Positions 42,797 through 51,891 of a DNA stretch of 64,000 bases are shown piece after piece; positions within the stretch are counted from its first letter, which is position 1; every line of letters starts with the position of its first letter. The position numbers and the translations under genes were made by a program. The DNA comes from Candidatus Zixiibacteriota bacterium. GTDB taxonomy: Bacteria; Zixibacteria; MSB-5A5; GN15; JACZUZ01. The stretch covers positions 227,363 to 291,362 of the forward strand of contig JAJRPM010000012.1 of NCBI GenBank assembly GCA_024280775.1. Direction: 5' to 3'. Below the pieces are notes generated by a model. It worked only from the letters and a program-made list of their open reading frames with translations, ran no database searches and was not told the origin of the DNA.

Positions 42797-44200
42797 ATGA
42801 GATGCAGTTTCGTTAAAAAACTCACCGCCGCCAGCGGCGCCTTGATTTTCGCCATCACCATGAGTTCATCTGTCGGCGCCGGTGTGAAATGAGCTAGCCC
42901 CAATCTCCCGGTCGGGAGACTCGGCGCAGTATCTCTCAGCGTTCCCGGACGTCTGGATGTCTCACTTTCGTATGACTACGAATACTTTGATCATGCCCTA
43001 AACGGAACCCAGCCAGCCGCCAATCCCAAGAACGAGCTGACACTATTCCGCACTTGGAATCTCCAGGCCTCATACGCCTTCACCGAGCGCCTGACAATGA
43101 CTCTGTTGCTACCCTACCGTCAGGTAACAGCGCCAAAAACCGACTACTCAGAAGCAAACCCCACAGAAAAAGTGCGCTTCACCCGGCAATTCTCGGGCTT
43201 CGGTGATGCAGTCCTGTTGGCGCAACTATTGGCGAAACCGTCAAGCGCAAAAAGTCCGCTAATGTTAGGAGTGGGCTTCGGTTTCCGTTTGCCAACTGGA
43301 GCGTCACAACCAGATCACCAATGGGCCGGAGGCCTCTCGCGTGATCCAGTCCTGCAAGTAGGCGCCGGAACACTAGACCCTATCGGTTCACTAACCGCCG
43401 GATACCGCCTGGGAAAAACCAGCATCTACACCAACGCCCTGGCAAGAATCAGCGGCGGACAAAACATCCACAGCTACCGCTACGGAAATGAATATCAACT
43501 AAGCGCAGGTTTCAGGCGCCCGGTTTCCGAATGGTTCGATGCGTCACTAACTGCAACCACCATCCTAACCGGACATGATTACGACAAAGGCTCCATAGTC
43601 GGTAACACCGGCGGAACCTGGTTCTACCTGACCCCCGGAATATCATTCCGCTCAGGTGACATCAACACCGGATTCTCATTGCAACTTCCGCTATATCAAA
43701 ATGTGAATCTATCACAGCTATCATCAAGTTATGTTTTCAATGCAAACTTCTCCTGCGGATTCGATTTGGGCAAGAACAAATCAGCCGCTAGCAAATCCAC
43801 CCGCACAGTCCTGCCGCCACCAACCGGCGCCCCGTCAGGATTCGAAAAGTTTGACGAAACCACCAAGCATCACTCACCCGACGTATCAACTGTATCACTA
43901 GGCGCCGAAGTTACTCTGGCTGACTACACAAAAGCCGGCAAAATCACTCTCTTCGAATTCTACGGCGACAAATGCACAGCCTGCGCGGCTTTCGAGGGCC
44001 CGCTAAGAGAGTTCCTTAACTCCAATCCGGATTTCATTCTAAGAAAAATAAACATCGGCGACGGAGAAAGCAAAGTAGTAAAACAACACAACATCACAGT
44101 GACACCCACAATAATAGCCATCGACGAAACCGGCAAAGAACTACTCCGCCAAGATGGAGCCACAATAGCCGCTCTAGAATCACTAACACAAAACAAATAG
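42797..44200 (+). CDS. outer-membrane beta-barrel fused to a thioredoxin-like domain; in-frame TGA, candidate selenoprotein
   Basis: ATG at 42797 with AAGGAG upstream and a clean promoter opens a 468-codon frame; codon 32 is TGA (42890-42892), then the same frame continues, unlike the shorter ORF that begins at 43097. N-terminus: signal peptide (KKLTAASGALIFAITMSSS), then SVGAGVK, the TGA, ASPNLPVGRLG. Residues about 45-325 form a beta-barrel typical of outer-membrane transporters (VSLSYDYEYFDH, LGVGFGFRLPTGAS, AGYRLGKTSIYTNALA). Residues about 370-467 are a thioredoxin fold with DKCTACAAF (C393, C396) and VTPTIIAIDETGKEL. A hairpin with GGUC apical loop follows the TGA, as in bacterial SECIS elements. 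Alternative: pseudogene or base error for TGC (Cys). Regulation: operator-like inverted repeat upstream; a GGCAGGTCGAA hairpin follows the gene. Confidence 0.75.
42893..42925 (+). promoter_or_regulatory. SECIS-like hairpin downstream of the in-frame TGA
   Basis: TCTCCC (42904-42909) pairs with GGGAGA (42914-42919) around the loop GGTC; GCC (42897-42899) may pair with GGC (42923-42925). The loop begins 17 bases after the TGA. E. coli fdhF SECIS has the same GGUC apical loop 18 bases after its UGA, and bacterial SECIS models need a G in the first two loop bases and a comparable distance. Structure was judged by eye. Confidence 0.6.
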
Positions 44201-44220
44201 TCACAACAAAGAACAATAAT

Positions 44221-44252
44221 GGCAGGTCGAAACCCCAAAACTTCGACCTGCC
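44221..44252 (+). terminator. hairpin after the candidate selenoprotein gene
   Basis: GGCAGGTCGAA and TTCGACCTGCC make a perfect 11-bp stem with a 10-base loop, 20 bases after the stop. No T run follows, so it may be a rho-independent-like stem, a processing site or a repeat. Confidence 0.55.
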
Positions 44253-44267
44253 ATCAACACGTAATAA

Positions 44268-44314
44268 GTAGGTCGGGTTCCGGAGTCCCGCTCGCGGGAC
44301 GCAGAAACCCGACA
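44268..44314. repeat. GTAGGTCGGGTTC palindromic repeat (copy C)
   Basis: GTAGGTCGGGTTCCGGAGTCCCG, then CTCGCGGGACGCAGAAACCCGACA; the same arms as 37803 with a different inner stem. Lies between the selenoprotein-like gene and the following minus-strand gene. Confidence 0.75.
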
Positions 44315-44316
44315 CT

Positions 44317-46236
44317 TTATTTTGCCTCGTAACTCTCCTTGCTGAGTATAGTAGACTCGTCAAAATCAAAGGCAGTGTAAGTGACTTCACCATCTAATAG
44401 CTGCTTCCATTCAGGAGACTTCTCAATGTAGAATCTGGAATTCTCTGGCCCCCATGCAATCACTCGATATTCGAGTGTAGGATAGAAGGGAGCGACCGTT
44501 TTCAATTCTACGTTCTCTCTTCGATAACTAATTATGTCTCGGTAAATTCCGAAACGCAAACATATAGCTGAATCCGGTGAAACAAGAGGCTCTCCAAATT
44601 GCCAAATAGTGTCCGTCTGGCCGAGTGTCACCTGTGCTTCAAAATAAGTCTTCAAATTGCCAATAATGTTGAGCCACGGTTTCTTGGAGTTAAGTGGAAG
44701 TCCAACTGCCTCAATAAGAGAGTCAATTACACTACTGTAGCCTCGCTCTAATCCTCGACTCCGCCCGATGTTCGCTTTTCCGAGATCCGTGATTGGTAAC
44801 CCGTAGGCGCTGTCTAGGTATATCGACGAGCTTTTATTGTTCCCAAGAACATCCCATGGCGTATCAGACATCCATTCACGCTTGCCAAATTTCCTGCCCA
44901 ACTCCAGTCCATATTCAAAAAGTCCTCCCGTAAACTCTGGAGCCAACGCAAAATCCTGGCGGAGAGCCATATCCTGAAGAAGTACCAGCTTCCGTTCTTG
45001 TAACGGCAGGAAAGACTTGCATTCAATTATCACTTTTCCAACTGGCACACTGTCGATGCGATAATATCCACTTGAATCAGTGTACTCCGATAGCCATTGT
45101 ACCTTCTTTCCTGATGAGTAGAAGCCTGCTGCTGATTTCACATACAATCTCGCTTCAAATACAGGGACGCGATTTCTTCCAATTGTCACTACACCTTCAA
45201 TAGAGCCAATAGTGAAGGCTGTATCTGAGTCTGAGAGCGAAGTGGTGTCAGCTTCATACGACTCTTTGCTAAGAGGCTGCCAGTCGTCCCTGTCTTGCGC
45301 AATATAGGTAATGTTTCTGTAGCCGGTTCGCACCAAATCAAAATACTTCGCAACGTAGAAATGTGCCCCCCTTGGTCCCCAAACTATTTCACTGAACCCC
45401 TCTCGAAAAAAATCATCTTCAATCAGCTCTTTTCGATACAATCGCGCTCGATACGGTATTGGGGCGCCATCACACAAGAGAAAGTAGCTCGAATCAGGTG
45501 AGAACAACGCAGGGCCATCATTCCAAACTGTATCAACCATGCCTGCCTTAGCTTGCTTTTCAAAGTATTCTTTCAAGTTTGAGAGAATACTCACCCAAGG
45601 TTTTCTTGAGTATGACGGCAACCCAAAAAGTTCGACAAATCGAACTATCTCAGCGTTGTATCCATCCACAAATCCATTCTCAAACATCCATGGGTAGTCT
45701 TGAATGAATGATTGCGATAAACCTGTAACGGAATCAACAAGGTAGTACGGAATATCCAAGCGGAAACTTCTTTGCCTAATTGTTGCTAACCCCATGTTCC
45801 ACATTTGCAACGCTTCACGTTTGCCGTAGTCACGACCAAAACTCTCTTCGCCGCCTTCCACATTTGACGCTAGGGAGAAATTTAGCTCAACAATGGAATC
45901 TGCAATTATTTCGATTTTCTTCGGATGTGTCGCAGGCAAGCAGGACTCCAAGATTACTAGAATCATTCCTGCAGGAATACTGTCAATTCGGAAATAGCCC
46001 ATTGAATCGATGGCGCTCCAAGAGTTCTCATCGTTCACCTCAGTCCAAGGAACACCCAAATGTTCGATGTATATCTCCGGCGTACTAAAGACATCCAAAG
46101 AAATAGGTAGCGAGTCTACCCCTATCGTTACTCGACCAACAAGAGCGCCGACCCCTCTGTCCTTTGAAGCAGACTGCTTAGCACATAAGCCGAAGGTCAC
46201 GATTAGGATTGAAACCACTTTCAATATGAATTGCAT
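44317..46236 (-). CDS. exported protein with two tandem copies of a ~330-residue module
   Basis: From the ATG at 46236 (GAGGAAG upstream) the product is about 639 residues, signal peptide ILKVVSILIVTFGLCAKQSAS. Each half begins with a carboxypeptidase-regulatory-like fold (VGRVTIGVDSLPISLDVF ... SMGYFRIDSIPAGMILVILES, and GVVTIGRNRVPVFEARLYV ... SSGYYRIDSVPVGKVIIECKS), followed by FGRDYGKRE / RKFGKREW, GLPSYSRKPWVSILSNLKEYFEKQ / GLPLNSKKPWLNIIGNLKTYFEAQ and FSEIVWGPRGAHFYV / YRVIAWGPENSRFYI, each ending LSKESYEA. So a tandem duplication. Function unknown; probably periplasmic. Confidence 0.75.
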   Translation of the reverse strand: MQFILKVVSILIVTFGLCAKQSASKDRGVGALVGRVTIGVDSLPISLDVFSTPEIYIEHLGVPWTEVNDENSWSAIDSMGYFRIDSIPAGMILVILESCLPATHPKKIEIIADSIVELNFSLASNVEGGEESFGRDYGKREALQMWNMGLATIRQRSFRLDIPYYLVDSVTGLSQSFIQDYPWMFENGFVDGYNAEIVRFVELFGLPSYSRKPWVSILSNLKEYFEKQAKAGMVDTVWNDGPALFSPDSSYFLLCDGAPIPYRARLYRKELIEDDFFREGFSEIVWGPRGAHFYVAKYFDLVRTGYRNITYIAQDRDDWQPLSKESYEADTTSLSDSDTAFTIGSIEGVVTIGRNRVPVFEARLYVKSAAGFYSSGKKVQWLSEYTDSSGYYRIDSVPVGKVIIECKSFLPLQERKLVLLQDMALRQDFALAPEFTGGLFEYGLELGRKFGKREWMSDTPWDVLGNNKSSSIYLDSAYGLPITDLGKANIGRSRGLERGYSSVIDSLIEAVGLPLNSKKPWLNIIGNLKTYFEAQVTLGQTDTIWQFGEPLVSPDSAICLRFGIYRDIISYRRENVELKTVAPFYPTLEYRVIAWGPENSRFYIEKSPEWKQLLDGEVTYTAFDFDESTILSKESYEAK

Positions 46237-46440
46237 TAGCTTCCTCATCGGCAATAACAAATGATTCAGGCGGTGGCTTTCGAGGGGAGATGAAAAGAAT
46301 TGACAGTGTAAACCACTGCTCTGATTAGTATAACATGTTATTGCTATTCGAACAAGCTGAACCGCTCGTTCCTTGTGTGGAGTTCCATCAAATTCACCAC
46401 CAACCATCACCTAATTCCAACACGCCCACATAATAGCAAC

Positions 46441-46547
46441 GTCATTGCGAGGAGTCAGGCGCAAAGCGCCTGACGACGCGGCAATCTCAATGACACAAAG
46501 ACATACTTCTCTTATCCACGAGATTGCCGCGCTTCGCTCGCAATGAC
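46441..46547. repeat. palindromic repeat, GTCATTGCGAG family (copy 3)
   Basis: GTCATTGCGAGGAG on the left and CTCGCAATGAC on the right with GCGGCAATC/GATTGCCGCG inside. Same family as 14314 and 36491. Confidence 0.75.
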
Positions 46548-46641
46548 TGGTTTGCGTAAAAGCACACAAAATCACTACAACTTTCACAACGAGGCCCCTC
46601 AATATTACCGAACGAACCCATTTCACAGTTTTCACAACTAT

Positions 46642-46680
46642 CCAAAAGAAAAGGGAGGCGACGAATCGTCACCTCCCTTC
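46642..46680 (-). terminator. rho-independent terminator of the octaheme cytochrome gene
   Basis: On the minus strand GGGAGGTGACG and CGTCGCCTCCC form a stem (one mismatch) with loop ATT, followed by TTTTCTTTT. It lies 66-104 bases after the cytochrome stop codon. Confidence 0.8.
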
Positions 46681-46745
46681 GTTACAACTATTTACGAATG
46701 GAAAACTACTAACAGAGAACAATCAAACAGAAAACAATCAATCTG

Positions 46746-48326
46746 TTACTCATCATAACGGTCTTCATACATTTTACGCAGGCGCTCAGCTTCTTCAGGT
46801 TTCAAACCTTTCTTCCAGCTATGCTCCTCCTGCAACATCATCTTAGCGATTCTATCGGCATACTTCTTCTCCATCTCTGGACTCTTAGTAGCCGCGGCTT
46901 CAATCACAGCCGGCAGGAACTTCTGATAATAATGTTTAGAAACTTCATACATACCATGCCAATGAGTGTAATCCGGTCCCATCATACTAGCGCCGTGACG
47001 TGCGCGACGACCCTCATGATGCCACAACTCCCAGAAAATCCACTGCACTTCATGTTCAAACGGCGCATCAGGATTCAAGACGCCGTCCTTTTTCAAGTCC
47101 GTCATCATCTGCTTGGCAGGAATACCGAACTTCTCATTATACAAATCAACCAGACCGTCAAATTGCTCATAGAAATTATCCACAAACGTAGTGCTATGAC
47201 AATTGACACACGCGCCTTTCATTTTAGCGCGACGCTCATTCCAACGAACAATCTTGGCGACCTTACGCTCAACCTTATGACTCTTCAGCTCATAATCATC
47301 AACTATCTTCTCGGTAGTCATAACCATAGCGCCGATATTAGGAAGCTTACGAGTGTCCGGATAATCCTCTCTGAATCCGTCCTCATAAATCACCTTGTTG
47401 AGCTTAACGCTTACCACCGGACGCAAAGTCCAACTAATACGCTCACCCACATCATGACTGGCGGCAACTTGAACTCCGCTTGGAGTTTTGTAAGCGCTGA
47501 TGTGACAGGTAGCGCAGGTCGGCGCCGCTGAATAATCCTCACCCAAAACCCAAGTGTCAGAATCCAGCGCCATCTTGTCACGATTTGCATAGAATGCAAT
47601 ACCGTGCTTCGATTCGTTATAGATCTCAATCTGCGGATGATCCGGACCCATGTGACACTTACCGCAATTCTCCGGCGAGCGCGCAAGCTTCGCATCAAAA
47701 TTATGACGCGAATGACACGCATTACATGAGCCTTTGGAGCCATCAGGATTCAAACGACCTATTCCACTATTAGGCCAGGTCGATGCATCAATGATTGGCA
47801 TTCCTTCTTCATCACTACGAAGTATTTCACCCTTCGAGTCTCTTTCGAATTTGATAATAGTACCATGACACTGCCAACAGCCATTGATAGCGTCAGCATT
47901 ATTATGCGGCAAACCGGCAACTTTCTCAGCCAGTACATTATCAAGCGACGCTAAAATCTCGCCTGCCTTGGCATGATGACTACCAGCGAACTCAGAAAGC
48001 TCCTTATCATGACAGCCACCGCAGTCCTTGGGTGTCACCAAAACCGAAATGAACTCACCATGATGTGTCCAACCATCTACGTCACCTTCATCAGCGCCAT
48101 GACAATCAATGCAGGAAACATCCTCTTCAGCATGCCTGGAATCTTTCCATTGCATTACCAATGCGGAGTTATGCTTACTGTGACATGACGCACAATCATT
48201 ATCGCCGGAGTCATCAGACTGGGCGTACAGATCACTAACCGCCATGCTCACCAGTGCAATAGCCACTGGCGCCAACAATGCCAAGCCGACTTTGCTTAAT
48301 CTTTTCCATTGTGAATGATTATCCAT
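46746..48326 (-). CDS. octaheme cytochrome c, hydroxylamine oxidoreductase (HAO)-like
   Basis: A 526-residue periplasmic protein: signal peptide (VGLALLAPVAIALVSMAVSDLYAQ) and eight CXXCH heme motifs at about 45, 72, 102, 150, 201, 221, 271 and 373. The region after the eighth motif (EVQWIFWELWHHEGRRARHGASMMGPDYTHWHGMYEVSKHYY) matches HAO-like proteins, with the tyrosine-rich helix near the active heme. HAO oxidises hydroxylamine; many HAO-like octahemes instead reduce nitrite or hydroxylamine, and in these the crosslinking tyrosine varies. No partner cytochrome c554/cM552 is seen. It directly follows an alginate-export-type porin gene (same strand, 42 bases). Confidence 0.9.
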   Translation of the reverse strand: MDNHSQWKRLSKVGLALLAPVAIALVSMAVSDLYAQSDDSGDNDCASCHSKHNSALVMQWKDSRHAEEDVSCIDCHGADEGDVDGWTHHGEFISVLVTPKDCGGCHDKELSEFAGSHHAKAGEILASLDNVLAEKVAGLPHNNADAINGCWQCHGTIIKFERDSKGEILRSDEEGMPIIDASTWPNSGIGRLNPDGSKGSCNACHSRHNFDAKLARSPENCGKCHMGPDHPQIEIYNESKHGIAFYANRDKMALDSDTWVLGEDYSAAPTCATCHISAYKTPSGVQVAASHDVGERISWTLRPVVSVKLNKVIYEDGFREDYPDTRKLPNIGAMVMTTEKIVDDYELKSHKVERKVAKIVRWNERRAKMKGACVNCHSTTFVDNFYEQFDGLVDLYNEKFGIPAKQMMTDLKKDGVLNPDAPFEHEVQWIFWELWHHEGRRARHGASMMGPDYTHWHGMYEVSKHYYQKFLPAVIEAAATKSPEMEKKYADRIAKMMLQEEHSWKKGLKPEEAERLRKMYEDRYDE

Positions 48327-48368
48327 TTTTTACCTTGCCCCTCCTTGAATTAGGTCAAATTATCTAAA

Positions 48369-49685
48369 CTAAAAGCCAACAATCACTTGTGAATATCCCC
48401 AAATGCCCGGGTCACTATCAAGAGCTTTGGCGAATGAATCCTTAGGTAGGAAAACCGAAAGACCATTGACTATCTTCGCGCCCTTAACACGTGTTGTAAT
48501 GACAGTTATATCAATTTCAATACCCACGTCAGTTGTTGCGACGGCGTTGAAGTCAATATAGTCTTGAAGCGTTTTGAAATAGTGAACGTCACTCTTAACA
48601 ATCCAGCCGTTTGTTGGAGAAAATTTGCTCCGGAATATCAGATCCATCAAACCGCCGGAATTTGATTTGAGAAAGTAATCCATATAGCCACGGAATTTGT
48701 GTCCCGTATAATACAAGTTGTTGTAAGTCTTATAATCAGTATCTGTAGCGTCATCATCACCTGATGCAATATCAACCGCTAGAGCTATGCGAGCCTTCTT
48801 TGAGCCAGGGAAATTATATCCGAGTTCTCCAGTGAACAAGAAGGCCTTGATATCTAGTACTGTCTCACCATTCGTCGGCGCTAGCGCAACAGCGCTCCCA
48901 ACAATGCTTTTTGTTGAGGCTCCTGCGAATGCTGTGGAAATTGTACCTAGCTGATAAACTCCATTGGCTTCGAAATCAATCTGGTTTTTGGTGTGTTTGA
49001 CGTGTCCGCCAAAATTGAAACGATTCATAGTTCTGTTGCCGATATTGTCACGTTTTGCGTTGCGCTCCAACATTCCAAAGAAACTGGCCTTGGACTTCTT
49101 TAGATCAACGCTATATCCGTACACGTCAAAATCACGATTGCCTGTCAGGCTTTTCATTTCAATCGCCTTCAGCGCCCATGTGGCAATCTTTACCGAGGGA
49201 TTGTCATACCAACTAGTGACACCTTCCCATGAACGACCAACATTATCCCAGCCAACCTCGCCAAACACTCTCTGGTTACCGAAATTGACCACAAATCGAC
49301 CCGCCTGCGCTCCCCAACCCTCACCAAAGAGATTGTCAAGCTTGAGATAAGCCTGATGTACATCAACATTCTTGCCATCAGCAAGTGTCGCAGATTGGTT
49401 AGCGCCACCAGCGGTCATGCCACCTATAAGGCGACTGTCTTGAAATTGCACAAACGCATGAGCGTTTTCGGCGACTTCAGCCGCAACATTGATGCGGGTG
49501 CGGAGAAATGAGAATTTCTCCAGCTTGTACATATTTGAATTAAAGTTGCGACGATCAAATTCGCTACGATAGCGAACCTGGCCGGTAACATCGACTTTCG
49601 TCTCAGCCAACGCAGTTCCGCCGATTGCCAATGACACACACAGGAGTGTCAATGCCGACAGATATGATGTTAAGGATTTCTTCAT
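48369..49685 (-). CDS. alginate-export-family outer-membrane porin
   Basis: From the ATG at 49685 (AAAGGAG upstream; the frame extends 14 residues earlier, unlikely) the product is 438 residues with a signal peptide (SLTSYLSALTLLCVSLAIGGTALA). The mature part is an antiparallel barrel: DVTGQVRYRSEFDRRNF, FLRTRINVAAEVAENAHAFVQFQDSR, AYLKLDNLF, AGRFVVNFGNQRVFGEVGW, ending YSQVIVGF. This matches the AlgE-like/alginate export family used as a general porin. It precedes the octaheme cytochrome and may let its substrate cross the outer membrane; that link is inferred from adjacency. Confidence 0.85.
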   Translation of the reverse strand: MKKSLTSYLSALTLLCVSLAIGGTALAETKVDVTGQVRYRSEFDRRNFNSNMYKLEKFSFLRTRINVAAEVAENAHAFVQFQDSRLIGGMTAGGANQSATLADGKNVDVHQAYLKLDNLFGEGWGAQAGRFVVNFGNQRVFGEVGWDNVGRSWEGVTSWYDNPSVKIATWALKAIEMKSLTGNRDFDVYGYSVDLKKSKASFFGMLERNAKRDNIGNRTMNRFNFGGHVKHTKNQIDFEANGVYQLGTISTAFAGASTKSIVGSAVALAPTNGETVLDIKAFLFTGELGYNFPGSKKARIALAVDIASGDDDATDTDYKTYNNLYYTGHKFRGYMDYFLKSNSGGLMDLIFRSKFSPTNGWIVKSDVHYFKTLQDYIDFNAVATTDVGIEIDITVITTRVKGAKIVNGLSVFLPKDSFAKALDSDPGIWGYSQVIVGF

Positions 49686-49990
49686 ATTGGTTTCTCCTTT
49701 TCCGATGATCCTGTTCAGTCGATCCATTGTTAGTTCTAATTATTCCTATTTGTTTACAAAACACAATGCAAAAACTCCATACAGAAGGGAATTAAGGATA
49801 TTTAGACCGGAATGTCTACAATTAAAGCGCAAGAAAATACGCTAATGTTGGGGGGGCACAATAAATTATCAAGGACTCTGTATGTCTATGTAGTGTGGTG
49901 AGTTAAGATTCGCTCTAACCGAGGCCAAAGAATCGGACTGCTAGAGTTCGGTCTCAACCTCGTCGACTGGAGTATCTTCTTTTGCGGATA
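49686..49990. other. gap between HDOD and porin genes, no feature seen
   Basis: A 305-base stretch, AT-rich, presumably holding the porin promoter on the minus strand. I see no ORF, RNA gene or repeat. Confidence 0.5.
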
Positions 49991-50872
49991 TCAGCTTGAA
50001 AATAGGCCCTTCTCCTGTTCAAAAGACTCTCGCAGATTTGCGAGAATTGAGTCCAGAGTTTTCTCGTCAATTCCGAGCTTCATAGCCGATTCAAGCGCCG
50101 CCGGGTTTACCGGCGCTTCTTGGCCGAAGCCAACTCCTATATGCTTGGCAACCGAATCTGCAAGATTAATTACAGCCGGCAACCCGGAAGAGTAGTCCGG
50201 GGCTGAGAATTTCTCAGGGTCGTGATGGTCAGCAATAGCGTCTATGAGAACTTGAGGAAATGACCACTTTATCATTAGGATAGAGCCAAGCGCCGCATGA
50301 GTGAAGCCGAACATTTCCTTTTCGAGAGTAGCGAAATCGCCACCGTCGCGTTTGACGCTATCGATTATTTCACTGTAGGATTCAGGCATTTTCTGCAAGA
50401 AAATTAGTTTTCCGATGTCATGCATCAGCCCCGCGAGAAAAGCCTCTTCCATATTCACCACCCCGGTGGCTTCGGCAATCAACCTGGAGGTCATTCCTGT
50501 TGCCAGCGAATGCTCCCAAAGCACATGCTCCGGGCTCTCGGGGCCATCGTTTCCGAATAGTGAATGTGTGGCGGTAGCAATTACTAATGATCGCAATGTG
50601 AAGAAACCAAGAATCATCACAGCCTCCTCAAGAGATGCAACTCCTTGCGCCCTACCATAAAATGAGGAATTAGAAAGCTTGAGTATCTTGGCGGTCAAGG
50701 TTTGATCAGCTGAAAGCGCCTTGGACAAGTCAGTAGTATCCGCGTTAAAATCAGAAGTCATGTTCATGACGCGATTGATAACCGCAGGGGAGGCAGGGAG
50801 ATCACCAAGAGAACTGATAATCTGATCCATTTGCTTGTTGGCTTTGATTTCTTCCTGTGAAACAGTTTGCAT
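49991..50872 (-). CDS. HDOD domain-containing protein
   Basis: A 293-residue cytoplasmic protein. The HDOD domain covers about 15-235: LPASPAVINRVMNMTSDFNADTTDLSKALSADQTLTAKILKLSNSSFYGR, then the HD-like region HALATG-like HSLATGMTSRLIAE, AFLAGLMHDIGKLIFLQKMP, FGFTHAALGSILMIKWSFP and IADHHDPEKF. HDOD proteins are signalling relatives of HD phosphodiesterases; here HD is kept (LMHDIGK), so activity cannot be ruled out. The role is regulatory but unknown. It is the last minus-strand gene before the strand switch near 51 kb. Confidence 0.9.
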   Translation of the reverse strand: MQTVSQEEIKANKQMDQIISSLGDLPASPAVINRVMNMTSDFNADTTDLSKALSADQTLTAKILKLSNSSFYGRAQGVASLEEAVMILGFFTLRSLVIATATHSLFGNDGPESPEHVLWEHSLATGMTSRLIAEATGVVNMEEAFLAGLMHDIGKLIFLQKMPESYSEIIDSVKRDGGDFATLEKEMFGFTHAALGSILMIKWSFPQVLIDAIADHHDPEKFSAPDYSSGLPAVINLADSVAKHIGVGFGQEAPVNPAALESAMKLGIDEKTLDSILANLRESFEQEKGLFSS

Positions 50873-51891
50873 ACTTTATCCTTTCAAACCTCGGGCGTGT
50901 TGAGATATTCCAGTTAGAAAAGTTTGGTTTAAGGAGAAACCCCTTATTGGAGTGTATCGACAGGAGGCCCAGCTAATTAAGTTTTCGGCAACGGATAATT
51001 GCCTTTTTATGTTCTAGTAACGGCTTGAGAGATAGGCGATTAGCAGTCGCGGTGCGCGAGGAGAAAGTTTTTCGGGAGGGTATCTGCGTCTTGCGACAAC
51101 AAGAAAGCTAATTTCAATATGAATTACGACCATCCTGCGAAATGAGCGCGAGTTGCACTGTATGCTCCCGATCAACAGAGCCTAGTTTAGGCGCTTGCCT
51201 CGTTAAGTTGACTGAAGAAAGCAGGTGTCACTAGTAGTAGAATCTTTACACAAAACTGTTGACAGATACCCTACTGGACGCTATATTCCCTTTGGACGAT
51301 TGGTACAAGTAACCCTCAGGACAGGCCTTACTTTCATTATTGCGAATGGACACTTGAGAAAATCAGTTTGGCGCAAGACTTGACTGTGAGATTCATTCCG
51401 ATTGCTGTTTTTAACATACTCTAATTACTTCTTTAACTTGTGGCTACAATATGCAAGTATTGTAGCTGCGGATTGCAACAGACGGTAGTAACTGCCTTTA
51501 GAATGGCCCTTGTTTTGGCTACTTGGCGCGCGCGAATGTTATGGCATGGGATTTGTATTTCCAGCCTTGTGCGTTTTGAGGTCAGCAATGTTTCAGGGCG
51601 ATTTTGAGAATTCTGCTCTATCGGGTCGACATTTTGCATGTGTAGATTCTGTAGGCAGGTCGTAGCGGCGATGTGTAGTGGCGTTGTCGATGGACAGTAA
51701 GTAACCAAAGGTGTTGAGACTGCGAGAAATCCTCTAAATCACTCTGCCCTCTTGAGCGGAGTAGTCAAGATGTCGACACTAAACAATAGTGGCTAATAGC
51801 AATAGTGGCTAATATTTGCAACTATTTGATGTGAGGTTACAGTTTTCATGGATCTGTTGTAATTTCATTGCAGAGGTAACCAAAGGAGAAT
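50873..51891. other. 1-kb divergent intergenic region
   Basis: No credible gene (frame 51433-51708 lacks a ribosome site and protein-like content). Within it: a perfect 9-bp hairpin GCTACAATA/TATTGTAGC at 51443-51466, and a 16-bp direct repeat (AATAGTGGCTAATAG-type) at about 51789-51812. Genes point left before it and right after it. Confidence 0.55.
51443..51466. repeat. perfect 9-bp inverted repeat
   Basis: GCTACAATA and TATTGTAGC with loop TGCAAG. No T run follows. Possible regulator site or structured leader in the divergent gap. Confidence 0.6.

Noticed and set aside
51433..51708. 91-residue minus-strand frame in the divergent gap
   Set aside because: No ribosome site, cysteine/histidine-odd composition, no family; looks like chance.
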